NCBI RefSeq assembly: GCF_918797505.1
Contig: NC_092798.1
Span: 10,863,501 to 10,927,500, forward strand
DNA: 64,000 nt
Reading direction: 5' to 3'
Source: Bemisia tabaci
Lineage: Eukaryota > Arthropoda > Insecta > Hemiptera > Aleyrodidae
Positions 22,946 through 35,600 of the stretch are shown here, one piece after another (within the stretch, counting starts at the first letter, position 1; the number at the start of each line of letters is the position of its first letter). The position numbers and the translations under genes were made by a program. The notes below the pieces were generated by a model, which searched no databases, had not been told where the DNA came from, and saw only the letters and a program-made list of their open reading frames with translations.

Positions 22946-23522
22946 TTCCGATGAGAATCTATTAAAAATAAATATACATCATTCCTCCTGGAAATCTAAA
23001 AAAATCTAACCTCATATACTTACACTGCTCTGGTTGATTTCAAGGACTTGTTACTTACTGCCTCTAACGCATGAAATCAGGCCGAAAAATCAGTACTATC
23101 TCTGAGTCGGTGTTACCTTTTACAAGTATCGTAGCGACCGATAAGATGTTGTTACATAAGTTTAGAATCATGCATACAGTTATCACTAATAGATTATCTA
23201 TGTAACGATAGATCATCCTTTTACAAAAAAAAACATTACCTCATGGAGCATATTGAGTTCAGCATGTTTTTATTGATATACTAGAGATGCTGCCAGCGTG
23301 TTGGAATGTAAACTTCGTTTCTACAGTCGAGTCCCAGTAAACAAGTTGAATCGAACGTCGTATCCGTATGACAACGCTGCGTTTGTGCATGACGTTATCA
23401 TCTAGAGCACCCACTAACTGATCCGCCATACCCTTCTCACCTACTCTGTGCATCCCATTCATGCATTCTCCGCGTTTCAGCGGTTCTTCACAGTTTGTGA
23501 TGTTTTTACTGTCGGAGTTTGG

Positions 23523-23555
23523 TCAGTTCTAGTTTACATTGTAAGGCAGGAGTCA
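23523..23555 (+). promoter_or_regulatory. Possible Inr/DPE core promoter of gene B
   Basis: tcagtt at 23523-23528 fits the arthropod initiator, and agtca at 23551-23555 fits a downstream promoter element within one base of the usual spacing. The implied 5' UTR is about 90 bases and has no clear TATA box. This is a motif match only. Confidence 0.25.
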
Positions 23556-23614
23556 CACGAATGAAAGAATCCGTGACGGTCTTATTGAATTTGTGATTGT
23601 GCTGTGCAGGAAAA

Positions 23615-26600
23615 ATGATTTTATTTTTACTACTCACGTTTGCTATCGGTTACGTCTTGTACTTTTTGTCAAAGTTCGTGCCCCGATATAACAGACAGTA
23701 TGAACTTATGGAAAAGATACCTGGTCCACCGATTCATAGTAGAATATTGGGAAATATCTCTCTCATGATGGCAACACCTGAAAGTATGTATTCATAGTTC
23801 TTTGATTGGAAGCATGATTCGAATAGAGGTGCCCCTCCCCTCAAGCATGCAGTATGAAAGTAAAACTAAAGCTATGTCGAAATTTAAGTCTGAATTGGAC
23901 GAAAAACTATCCTAGGAAAAAACCAGGCAAAAATTACGAATCACGGTAGACACATTAAAAAAGTTTGGAATTCAATTTTGAGCAGACGATTTGCGTCGTT
24001 TTGTCGCTTTTTCAAACTTCTCGCGCCTGAAAGGCAGTTTTTCTCAGTCGCTGCAGGTCGCAGGTTTGTCCAGAAAGAGACTTAACAAAACGTATATTCG
24101 GTGGTGAAAACCTGGGGTCGATTCGAACATGAATCGATCGACATAGATTTGATCGACGTGAATCGATCGACGATTAATTTAAAAAAACCGGTGTCGATAC
24201 GATCGATATGAATCGATCGAATCCATACCCTCTCCAACCTATTCGCCTAACCATAAACAAAGAATCTCGCGATCTATTTCTCGCGTATGATTTCAATAGT
24301 TTTCAAGCTTTTGTTCCCTCCATTTTTCTTCGTTTGGCAAACGTAATAACATTAAATCAATCAAAATCATACGTAATGTAACTGCATTTAAGTTCCCTTT
24401 TTATACTACATTTAAGGAATGTTCTGTCAATCTGAATCTTCCAAATTAGCGGTGAAAATGGAGAAAAATTAGTAATTGAGATGAAGCCCGTTCATATGCA
24501 AAATTTCTACTTTAAATGGACTGCACCTCGCAATGAGGAGCCAGAATTTATTTTGGGAACGACATTCTGTGCCATTTATTTCTTTATGTAGATAGGTTCT
24601 TTTAAAATGAACTAAAACTAGTTGTTTCTAATTGTTAAATTCGTTGCATGTACATATAAAATAAAGAAAATACCCTTAGAAAAACAGGCGTGAAATGTCA
24701 AACAAAATATTGCGTCATAGTCCCCCCCCCCCCCCCGCCTGGTTTTCATAGATTAATGTCCTCGAAATACAGATTGTTCATCCCATTTCCCAATGCACTT
24801 ATTTTTTTCTTGAAATGAAGGTTAGGAAAATCATGGCACGATACATATACATGACGTCATTCAGAGTGTTTTTGAAGCGTGAAAATATCTATAAATAAAA
24901 TAACTAACTAACTAACGAACTCATTGTTGATGTTGCGATGCCCTAGACTTGGCGTCTAAATGGACTGCGTTAAGCAGAAAGGAACCAAGCCACATCAGCT
25001 ATTACAAGCATCGGCTAATTGAGAAATTTATTTTTTACAAGAAAACGGTTGTGCGGATTCCTTTGCAAATTTCAGCGAATTGTCTACATAGCACGAAGCA
25101 AATCCCTAAAAATTTCAAAGGAATCCGCACAAACTTCCTCTTGTAAAAAATTAAATTGCTCAGTTAAATTTGGCGATAGCTTATGTGGCTTGGTTCAGTT
25201 TCATGTGACCATCGCAATATGGCCAGCTACACATGGAAACAATACACGTATCGAAACAAAAAGCACTTCCGCACACATTCAACATGAGATGACAATTCAT
25301 TCAGAGGCCATTCATTCATTAATATCAATTCATTCATCTGTTTCACCAGTAGTAATGAGTTGCAACACGATTGATTATACTCTATGGAATTTGCGACATC
25401 AGTCGATAAATTTCTACTGCGAATCTGCCTTTTTCTTCTTTTTTTTTTCATTTTTACATTATTGGAATCAGTGAGAACGAAAACACACCAACTCGAAAAA
25501 ATGAAAACAATCAAAACACACAAAAAACTGCACAGAAGGTGAAGAAGTTAGTCTGAGAAAAAGATTTTTGGTGCCTAAAGACAAGTACTTAAGGACACTT
25601 TGATGGTCCAAATTGGAACAGAATAATGCGCTAACTTCGATGTTTATGAAACTGACCGTCTTTAATGAAAATTGAGCATTTTCGAGTTACCGAGTTGGTG
25701 TGTTTTTGTTCTCACCGATTCATTTAAGAAAAGAGAAGAAATAAAACGAAGTTTTCTGTCGACTTTTCAGATTTGCCCACATTGATCTACGACCAATACA
25801 AAGCATATGGCGGTATAATCCGGCATTGGATATCCGTCATACCTACTGTCATGGTAGCTGAAGCTGACTATGCAGAGGTTTGTTGAAGTTTTATAGTTAC
25901 CTGAGCTTGATTTGTAATATTTTCCTTTATTAACTAATAGCATTAGCGATCTATGAATTTGATTATGCTAGGACCCCAGGTTAGTAAAATAATACAGAGT
26001 ATACATTCATGTGGAGCACTATACTTAAAGAGAACAGAGTTGAAAGGGAGCGTTTATAAATTACGTAACGATCTAGGGAGAAGGGTGTATGAACCAGGAA
26101 CCTGCGTTAAAAGGGGACGGGGAGGGGGGGGTTCAGTCCCAGCGATACATAAACTTTTCGATTGATAACACAAAATCTTAAGGAAGTTCGCGCAAATTTT
26201 TGCTAGTCGTCAGGCGCTGCACCGATCTACGCAGCGTTTAAAATAATTTTGTGACCGGGGGGGGGGGGGGGAGGGAAGGGGTCTGCTGAACGTTACGTTA
26301 TTATTAAGGGGGCCGAAGTTGCGTACGGTTATTGGGGGGTGGGGGGTGGGGAGGGGCCAAAAATGCCGGAAAAGTGCGTTGTGTAATTTATGAACGCTCC
26401 CGAAATCTGGCAAGTGAGCTCTTAAAATAATTGTTGAGCTCTAATAACATTAACTTGATGACAAAAGAACTATATGCAGCCCATGACCCATGACACATAA
26501 GTGCAATACAATGAAAAAAAGTTGTAAATAAGGGAAATAAGGAGAGGACAAAAGCTGAGACGTTTCATTCGATTACTCAGACAATTATACATCGGAAATA

Positions 26601-29600
26601 CAATAATAAAAAAACAATTAATATCAATCAAAACCTGTATGTAAGGTTAGAGGAAATAATTTCTCTAAAAAAAATTGTATTCTCTGACCTTACCTATAAA
26701 GTTTTCGATTGATTTTTATTTTTTTTAAAATTGAACTTCCTTTCCCATTTAACCCTCTTTGACGCGCACCTTTCAAATAAAGCCACACGCTCTTTGCCCC
26801 TCCTAAATTTGTGGCGTAATTTTTGGGTCGCCCCAAGTATCCTTACCAATCATCATGAAATAATCAAACTATTCTAGGTTAACTCACGGTACTTTTACGC
26901 AGGGTTAGAATCTCTGATAAGTGTACGGCTCATGGAAACTTACCTGAAAAAGAAAAAGAAAAGCCAAAGTTAAAAAAAAATGGGTGGAATGAATACCACA
27001 CATTAGATAAATTAATTACCGGAGTGAAACATTTTATAAACATGCACTTTCCTTCCATCATACGGGTGTTTTTATCGTTCATTGGAACTACATGAAAATA
27101 TACGGAAAAATTTTCTCAAATTATCGATTTTGTCGAATTTTCCCCGGGTAAAACACTCATCTCGGAGAATATTTACTTAAACATTTTCTTGAAATTCTCA
27201 CTCTCTTTTGAATCGGGGGGAAATCTTTAGAATTTTTGAGAGAAACACTCACAAATTTTCCAGGAAATTTTTAATGAAAAAATAAAAATGAAGCATCGCT
27301 AGAGTGTTAAAATCACACTTTTTCTCACTACCGCAACAGCATACTTAAATAAAACTAGTATAATGTTATATTTTAGCATGCATGCTCTTTTAATGGCGTG
27401 AATAGGGATTAAAGAATGGAATGTTCGAGACTTCATGACCCGTCTTCACATTTTTTTCGGCTGGAGAAAAACCACCGTATGGTATTTTCTCCAAACAGAA
27501 TGAGGGGTGAGAAAGGTTTGAGCTTTCAAATGTTCATTGCAATGCGCGATTACGCACTTTAAGAGACATACATTGCAAATCATTCCCAAATATTTATCTT
27601 TTCACAGATTTATTTTACGGCAAAAGGTGTTGAGGAAAAATCCGATCTATACTCAATATTTGAAGACTGGTTGGGCAACGGGTTGATCACCAGTGGAGGT
27701 AGGTACCTACGTGACATAGACTTTTGTAAATCGATGGTGAGACCAAAAAATGTTACAGCCAGATGGTTCCCCTTTAAAATCTCACGCCGAGATCCCTTTT
27801 CACGCGAACAGCCGCAAATGATCCTCAGTGAATTTAGTGGCCAGTGATAGATTTTTCTTTAGTGATCACGTTTATCAGATGTACATATAATTAACACGGA
27901 AAGGAATTTGGTGTTGGCTACCAGAATTCTCAGTGATAATACACAGTTAGTTGGTCTAATAACCTCTACCCGAGTAGCAGTGATCGCGATAAGTTACGAT
28001 TTGATCGGATAATATATCGTGACTTTGTAGAATTCGATTTGCAATTTAATCGCTTAAATTGTATATAAAATTGCGATTTTATCGACGGAAATTCATCGCG
28101 ATATCATTGAACAAAACGTGATAAATTGAGATAAAATTTTGATTTTATCGAACGCGATTATACGGAGATAAAATTGAGACAAGATCCAGGATAATCGCTC
28201 AGATATTGATGATCCTAGCGATTTTATCGCCAAAAATCCTAAAAAATCGCCACTTCATTTCAAAATATCGCGATATTTTCGTTGAAAAATGTCACTTAGG
28301 TATCATTCTTTTTTCCGTGGGAGAGGCCTTAAAGTTGCAAAACGAGATGCAAGGGTTCAAGTTCAACAATAACGATTAGTTCTCACTGAAATCCATCGAT
28401 TTCAATAAGTAGAGGGTAGAGAAATCTTCTTATCCCTTTAATGCAAATGCTCTTTTTAGTCATTTGTGAAAAACTTTATACAACAAAAAAAAAATATTTT
28501 AATCCATAGAACACAACCGACGTAGTGGCCACGGCCGGTACCGGTAGCATAGGAAATAGATAAGCTTGTAAACATGATTAATTAATTTTGAATAGTTAAT
28601 TACCCAATTTATAACATTTGAGAACCCATACAGATTTAGAAGAACTTTTATGTTAATACTATCATTACTTTACATGGATTGTGATTATGAATAATCTATG
28701 ATTAATCTTTACGATTAATACGACTTTATAATTCTACAATAAGTTACATTCCTTGAGATCTCATGTCCAAAAAAAATCCACAGAACACGCTCATGAAGTA
28801 TGACCGTTTAACCGTAGATCACCCTGTATACTGATATTTCTAAAATGGTTTGGTGAATTTCAGGTGCTCTCTGGCACGAGCGGCGGAAGCTGATCACCCC
28901 GGCGTTCCACTTCAACGCCCTGAATGGTCTCTGCGATACTTTGGTCCAGAATGCAGAACGCCTCGTCCAAAAGCTAAAAGAACACCCGGCGGACGCACCA
29001 GTCAACGTGACCACATTAATGCACTTGGTCGCTCTGGATAACATTTGCGGTGAGCCAATGGCGATTCTTGAGAGCTGACAACGTTGCTTTTCCTCCATTT
29101 GAAAGTATGTAAAATATAATCGATCTTCGGTGAGGTCGCTTAGAGTCCCTTTATACGGAGAGTCAAGACAATGTGAATCCATTTCTGATTGGTTCCCGTA
29201 TTTTTGGCCTTCACAGTGTCACAAACGGGAATAAAGATTACATTTTCACCGATTGCAAAGGTTATAATCTGGAGTGGACCAAGGAATTACGGGTTCGGCA
29301 AGGAGCAAATGGAATGAGAGAAGGAACGGAGAAAGGAATTTGAGAATGGACCGATCAAAGATTACAAAAAACGTTCAATTTCTGTAATCTTTATTCCCGT
29401 CTGTGACTCCATGAGGGGGTGTTGTCTTGACTCTCAGTATAAAAGGACTCTAAGGTAGCTTGGCTCGATTAAAATCAATATTTCCAATGGATCAGAGGCG
29501 GGTCCTGCAATTTAGCAGCACCTGATTCCCTCCATTTAAATCTCTGTTAGATTATCGATTCTTGTCGGAGCACCTGACTCCTTCAAACATCGATACATTT

Positions 29601-32600
29601 CCATCGGTTAAAATGGAGAAAAACAATGTTGCCAATTTGCTGGATCCACCAATGATTTAAACTGAGGAAAAACAGCGTTGCCAAATTGATACCTCACCCA
29701 GCGGTGAACTTATGAAAAAATCACGAAAATTAGCCTCGCCAAATTGCCAAATCCTTGGTTTTCCGCGAGGGTCCTTCCGTATCAAACTCACCGATCGAGG
29801 CACATAATATGCAGGGGCAGGTAATTTTATTGATCGGAAATACCAGAAAAGTGCAGAATGCAATCTTCCTCATCACAAACTTGCACAAGCATCCGACAGA
29901 CACACCGGTAAACGTGTTCCTGATGATGCACCAGTTCGTCGCCTCTCTAACGTAAATGACGTATCTTATTTTCCACATGAACCCCGGGGAGCATAGGTGC
30001 ATATGTAAATTAAGGCTCACGTTGAAATTGAGATACGCCGTTACGTCAGGGAGGCGACGATTCGCGGTGAGCTTATTAACACTGTTTCAAGTTGGTGGAT
30101 AATTTTCCCGCGCGATAAACGAAAATCGCCGTAACGCCAAGTGATTGTGGCATATAGCCCGTTGAAAGCGCGCGGATTATTTCATTAGCGTTATTCAAAG
30201 CGCTTTATCTGTGCGGAAGGAGAGGTTTCATTAGGGGCTCCAAGCTCCGAGCCGCGTTTCGACCTCTTTATTTGCGTTATCCATAGAATTTTAATGGCAC
30301 AAAAGAAGAGATTGCGTGAGGGTTTCCGCTAATACAGATGCATTCGGATGGATTGGCTTCAAATCCGGGTGCGAGTGTAAAATTTTGCCGTGCTGAGGAA
30401 GAACGGCGTATGAGCCTTCAGACGTTGCCAAGTTTCCTCCGATAGAAACTCAATTAACTGGGAAAATTGTGAACATTTTCCCGCAAAATTTTCAGCCAAT
30501 TTTGAACGCAATTTAATCGGAAATATCTGAAAATTTCAAGGAAAAATATGCATACACTGGAAAAAAAACACATTGGATCTAGAGTCCAGACTCTTGAAAA
30601 CATTGACAAGAAAACGGACTCTTGATTCAATCAGATTTAAGCTTAAATCAAAAGGAAATCCGCTCAAATTAAGAGGCTTGGTTCTTGATTTGAACTTAAA
30701 TCTGATTAAATCAAGAGTATTTTTTCTTGTCGATGTTTTTAAGAGTCTGGACTCTAGATCCAATATGTAAATTTTTCCAGTGTACGATTGTTCTCAAAAA
30801 CACATTTCTTATCAAGAAAAATTTGGCAACTCTCGAATGTTCATACGGCGTTTTTCCTTAGCACGGCAGAATTGCATGAGGAAAATTTGAGCCGTTTTCG
30901 GCGCAATCCCGCAAATCCGCGATTAAACTCTTTAGTTTATCATAAAAAACTACTGCCACGCTAAGATCAAGTTTAGGTGGGGAACATATAATTTCATGGA
31001 TAGATTTGCAAAAACTGTAGAATTGTTTTCCCTACTTTTAATAGTTTTTCTTGTTGGGTATTTTCGCATTAGCTGGGATTTAGTGCTTATAAGTAACTTT
31101 CAGTCCATAAAGTCAAAATACACTTCTTTGGTTAAATTAATTTAAAAAAATGCTGAGTTAGACCTTATTATCTGACAGTAACGCATTTTTAAATCACAAA
31201 TCATGCAAACGTACGCCATTACATAGTATGGAAATTCTCAAAACAACCGGGATAAAACTTCCCTAGCTGGTCCGGAAAGGTTATAAATAGACCAAATTTT
31301 GCAATTATGAATTGAAATTTCTGGCTCAACCACAAACAGGCCTATCTCTATGGGGAAACTAAAAGCACACATGCCATTTTTGAGATGAGCCGGGAAAAGT
31401 ATATCCTAATCCCAAAATTTGGTCCAAAAAGAAAGCATTCCATATTTTCCCAACAATTGTTAAGCACTGAGGTATTTTTTTTTTCGAAACGCATTTCAGC
31501 AGAGCAATCATTCAGTGAAAACGAGAGTAACTTTAACATGAACTCCGGAACAACTTGATGGACAAAAATTTCGAGTTCAGAGAGACTAAGTCAGTATTTT
31601 CGGTGGCGTTTAAGCGTTTCTTCGAATAAGAATGGGCACATTTTTTTGACATGTGTTTCATTCCATTTTTAAGCATTTGACCTGGAAGCTAGCAATACTT
31701 ACACATTTTCCAAATGATAATAATTTTTAATTGTTTTTTTCGCAGTACTTTTTGTAATAATTATTTTGTTGTATCATTTTGATTTCAGAATCTGCGATGG
31801 GGATCAAAATCGACGCATTGAATAACCCAAAACTGGACTACATTCAAGCGGTTGAAGAGTGAGTAACCATAATCATAAATACCTTAAAATACTTAAGATT
31901 TACATTAACACCCACCTCAACATTTACAAAACACTCATTCTATTTTCCTTTATTACATATTTTTTTTTTCATCAATATAAATGAAAATAATCCATGCAGA
32001 ATGTGCGAACATTTCAAAATCATAAGTTGAAAAACGCTGACTCCGCGAGTTTAATTATAAGAACCTAACACAGAGCGGGCATTGGCGCATTGGCGCCTAC
32101 AAACCTAACAGGGATACGTCACGCATTGCGCAATGCGTGAAGTATCCCTGTTAGGTTTGTAGGCGCCTGCGCGTTTCGCGCTGGCAGCACGCCCGCCACG
32201 TCGCAGCGTGCCACGGCGCCGCAAGCAACTATTTCACACCAGAGGTATTGCACAGTATCATACGAAATTGGAGGCACTCCAACATTATTAAGAATGATAG
32301 GCATCCTTTAAGAGTACGGAACTTTTCTCGTAAAATGAATCAACTACTAACGTGGTGAACGCTTTAAATTCCGCTCCGCTTTCATACCTATCACTACCGG
32401 TTTTTGGGCGCAATGTAGACTCTGGCACAGAATTTCACTCCAAAATTTTTACAATGTGAATCTTGAGTTGAGTATGAGTAGTAATGCTACTTAATCACTA
32501 TAATCTTTCAACTTATATTCCAATAAGTAATTGTTAACGATTTATTTTACAGAGCTGGCGTCATATCTACCATCAGATCATTACGACCCTGGTGCTGGTC

Positions 32601-35600
32601 AAGGTTGTTCTACTACACTCCCCTAGGTCGAAAATATAGAAAGTGTTTGGACAAAGTTTTTGAGATGGCTAATACGGTACGTCCATTTACCAAAACCTAT
32701 TTTAAAGAGATTGTTACACGATCCAAATAAAACATACCCAACGAAAAGTGTTTGCGTACTGCATGGGGAGTCAAATTAGACTTCATTTTGCAATTAGGAA
32801 CTAAAAATTCTGGCTCATCCGTGGAAACGCGTTTTTGCATAGGGAAACAAATAGTACATACGTTGTTTCTGAACCGAGCCAAAGATTACAGTTCCAAATT
32901 GCAGAATGAAGTCAATTTGATCAACTGATGATCAAACTGACTCTTCCCCATTCGTTGAGTCAGTCAAACTGGCATATTAACGGCAAGACTTTAAGCGTAA
33001 TTATACTAATTCGTGAGATCTATACAAACATACCATAATATCAACCTTCATCAAGAACCAGGTTGAAATTAAAATTTTAGACTTGATGACTTCGACATAA
33101 CCGCTGCTCAGTCTTTTGGGATATTGTTTGTATCGTGTGATGATAATTATTTATGGATTCTTGAGTATGTTAATTTATTGAGAAGATTTTTTAATTGGAA
33201 CAGTTTATTATCATCAAGGTCATTTTAGGTTTACATGCAAAATATGCGGTTCAGTAATTCGGATCGTCACGTAGATTGACGCAATAAAATGGAAAATTTC
33301 AATCCGTGTGCAATACCTGAATTAAGTAAGACTTAAAGTATCCTCACATCGTAACTTTGATTTTTTCCAGGCCATCCAAAACAGTAAGAACAAGAGGTCT
33401 TCACAGCAGATTGAAAACGAAGATGCGAACAAAAATAAAGGTAATAGAACCGACATTTATCATTAAAATGGATTATTATCTTTTATCACTTGATTTTTGA
33501 GCAGTTATAAGTTCAGAGTTCATTAAATTAGTGCTCAACGTGAATCGAAAGGTAAACGAAAAAAAAGATGAACTGATTTTTGACGTTTTTTGCTGCCGAC
33601 ATTGCTGCAACAAAAAACCTTTCTTCAGTCACAAGTGTTTTTACAAGTGCAACAGCTAGTTCTAGGTTGTAATAATGTGGGGACTTTGGGTTTTAAAAGT
33701 AACTAAATCCCTTAAAACTAATATTTAGCCCTAGAAAACGTCATGATAAGCAATGGTATGGATGTGTTGCAGGCAATTGGCGATCGCCGTCAATTTACAA
33801 GTCAGTGGTGAATAAAAATAGAAGATCATAAAATTCAAAAATAAAAGAACACGATTAGAGTGCTGATTACGTTGCCTATAATGTGAATAGACACTTTTTT
33901 TATCCTTAAAAAAATGTTAGAAATTTGCAGACGTAGAGGAGCATGCAATGAACTCCGTGACATTAGTTGGGTTGAGATCGGACTGACAACTAAACTAACA
34001 TCGTGACAAAGCGTAGAGTATCACAAAAAATGAAGGTTCTTCAAGCCGAGCTCGTATTTTTGAAGACCACAACCCTTAAAAATTGCATTATGCCGATGCG
34101 CATTATTGCAATTCATTAAAACAACGTGTGGACAGCTTGCAAATTGCCGGCGATTGCTAATTGCCTGCGACGGATGCATCATAGAGAAGGAAACAGCGTA
34201 ATGGTTGGGGTGAAGGCGTTTTAGAGGTATTGAAATTCAACATTTTTACGTATGTATAATTGGCTTAGTTATTAATTATTTCAAGGGAAAAAGAAGTTGG
34301 CATTCCTCGACATTCTGCTGGAAGCTTGTGATTCAACGACCAAACCTTTGTCAGATGAGGGTCTCCGGGATGAAGTGAATACTTTCATGTTTGCCGTAAG
34401 TCTCATACATTGTCTAAACCTCCGTAACCTACCGATATCTTTTAACATGAGAGTTCCAAACGCCCTTATTTTTCAAATACTGCTCTAGGCATTCTAAATA
34501 ATGAAACAACGTCTTAACTTTGATAAAAGGTACTAAAGTATGGAGCTGTCAACCATGTGTATTTCAATTTCCAATTCGTCACTCAAACATATTTGTATTT
34601 GGTGGGAATTACTTGACAAGATCAAGATTTGATGCTACTTACTGTCGGTAGTAGAATGGACCTTAAATTCAGTTCCTGTCAATGTTCCTTAAGCAGCGGC
34701 CGAATCGTGCAGTTAAGAGGTTTTTTCGTCTTTTTAACTTTTGCCTCTAACAAAGCGATACGGGGAGAGTACAAAATCCGATTTTCAACGTTACATAATT
34801 TATAAACGTCCCCTTTCAAGAAAACAGTGTTCTTATAAAATTCTGATTTTTCATCTTCAGTGTACGCAAAAGCCGGATTACAACGCAAATATATGCCCTC
34901 TATTGAGACAAAAATGAATTAAGTCGCTCGTAGCTAATTCTTCATGTTATAAGAGAGAACTCTGTGGAAATCTGAAAATCCAATTCTTCGGTCCGACGAG
35001 ACATAACTCTTGAACCCCTGGACATTATAATTACAATTATTTGCATTTTCATGGTGTCGTAAGCAACGGATACCTAACGAATTTCATTTTAACGCCTGAA
35101 TACAACTATTCGAGCTCCTTGGATGCCCGTGTTGCATACGCACTTAAGGGAAGGCGTTTTGACTCCTCAGACACCGACCGCCTCACCAGTGGTGCTCAGT
35201 CGAGCGAGTCAATGAGAGGAGTCATACAAAATGCTTAAACATTAAAAGCTCATATCAATTTTAAACCGAACGAAGACATTTTAGAAGGGGGTTCAGTGAT
35301 TTTCTCGTAACATTTCCTTCAGTTTAGCACTGCATACAATTTAAAAATTGACAAGAGATGTCAAAATAACGAATTTTAATATTTTTTTTTTCTTTCCATT
35401 CTTTTTCCAGGGTCACGAAACAACGGCATCGTCTATGGGTTTCACGCTATTTCTTTTGGGCAATCATCCTGAAATGCAGGTAATACTGAATCAAAATAAT
35501 AAGAAACAATAGCAAATAACGACAGAGAACATAAGGTCAACATCGCAATCGAGTCCCGAAGGCTTGCTTTCATTATGATGCGGTTAAATTAACTGGATTT

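Larger units (their letters stand above)
22050..23614. other. Intergenic region between genes A and B
   Basis: About 1.6 kb without a gene. It holds a fragment (about 22363-22440) of the accacgtatctt...gcgacgttgcagactt repeat, also seen near 53517 and 56843, and the repeat at 22800-22945. It must contain the promoter of gene B. Confidence 0.6.

Noticed and set aside
28808..29182. 124-codon minus-strand frame
   Set aside because: It is a shadow of exon 4 of gene B on the opposite strand and continues into a TIR element.
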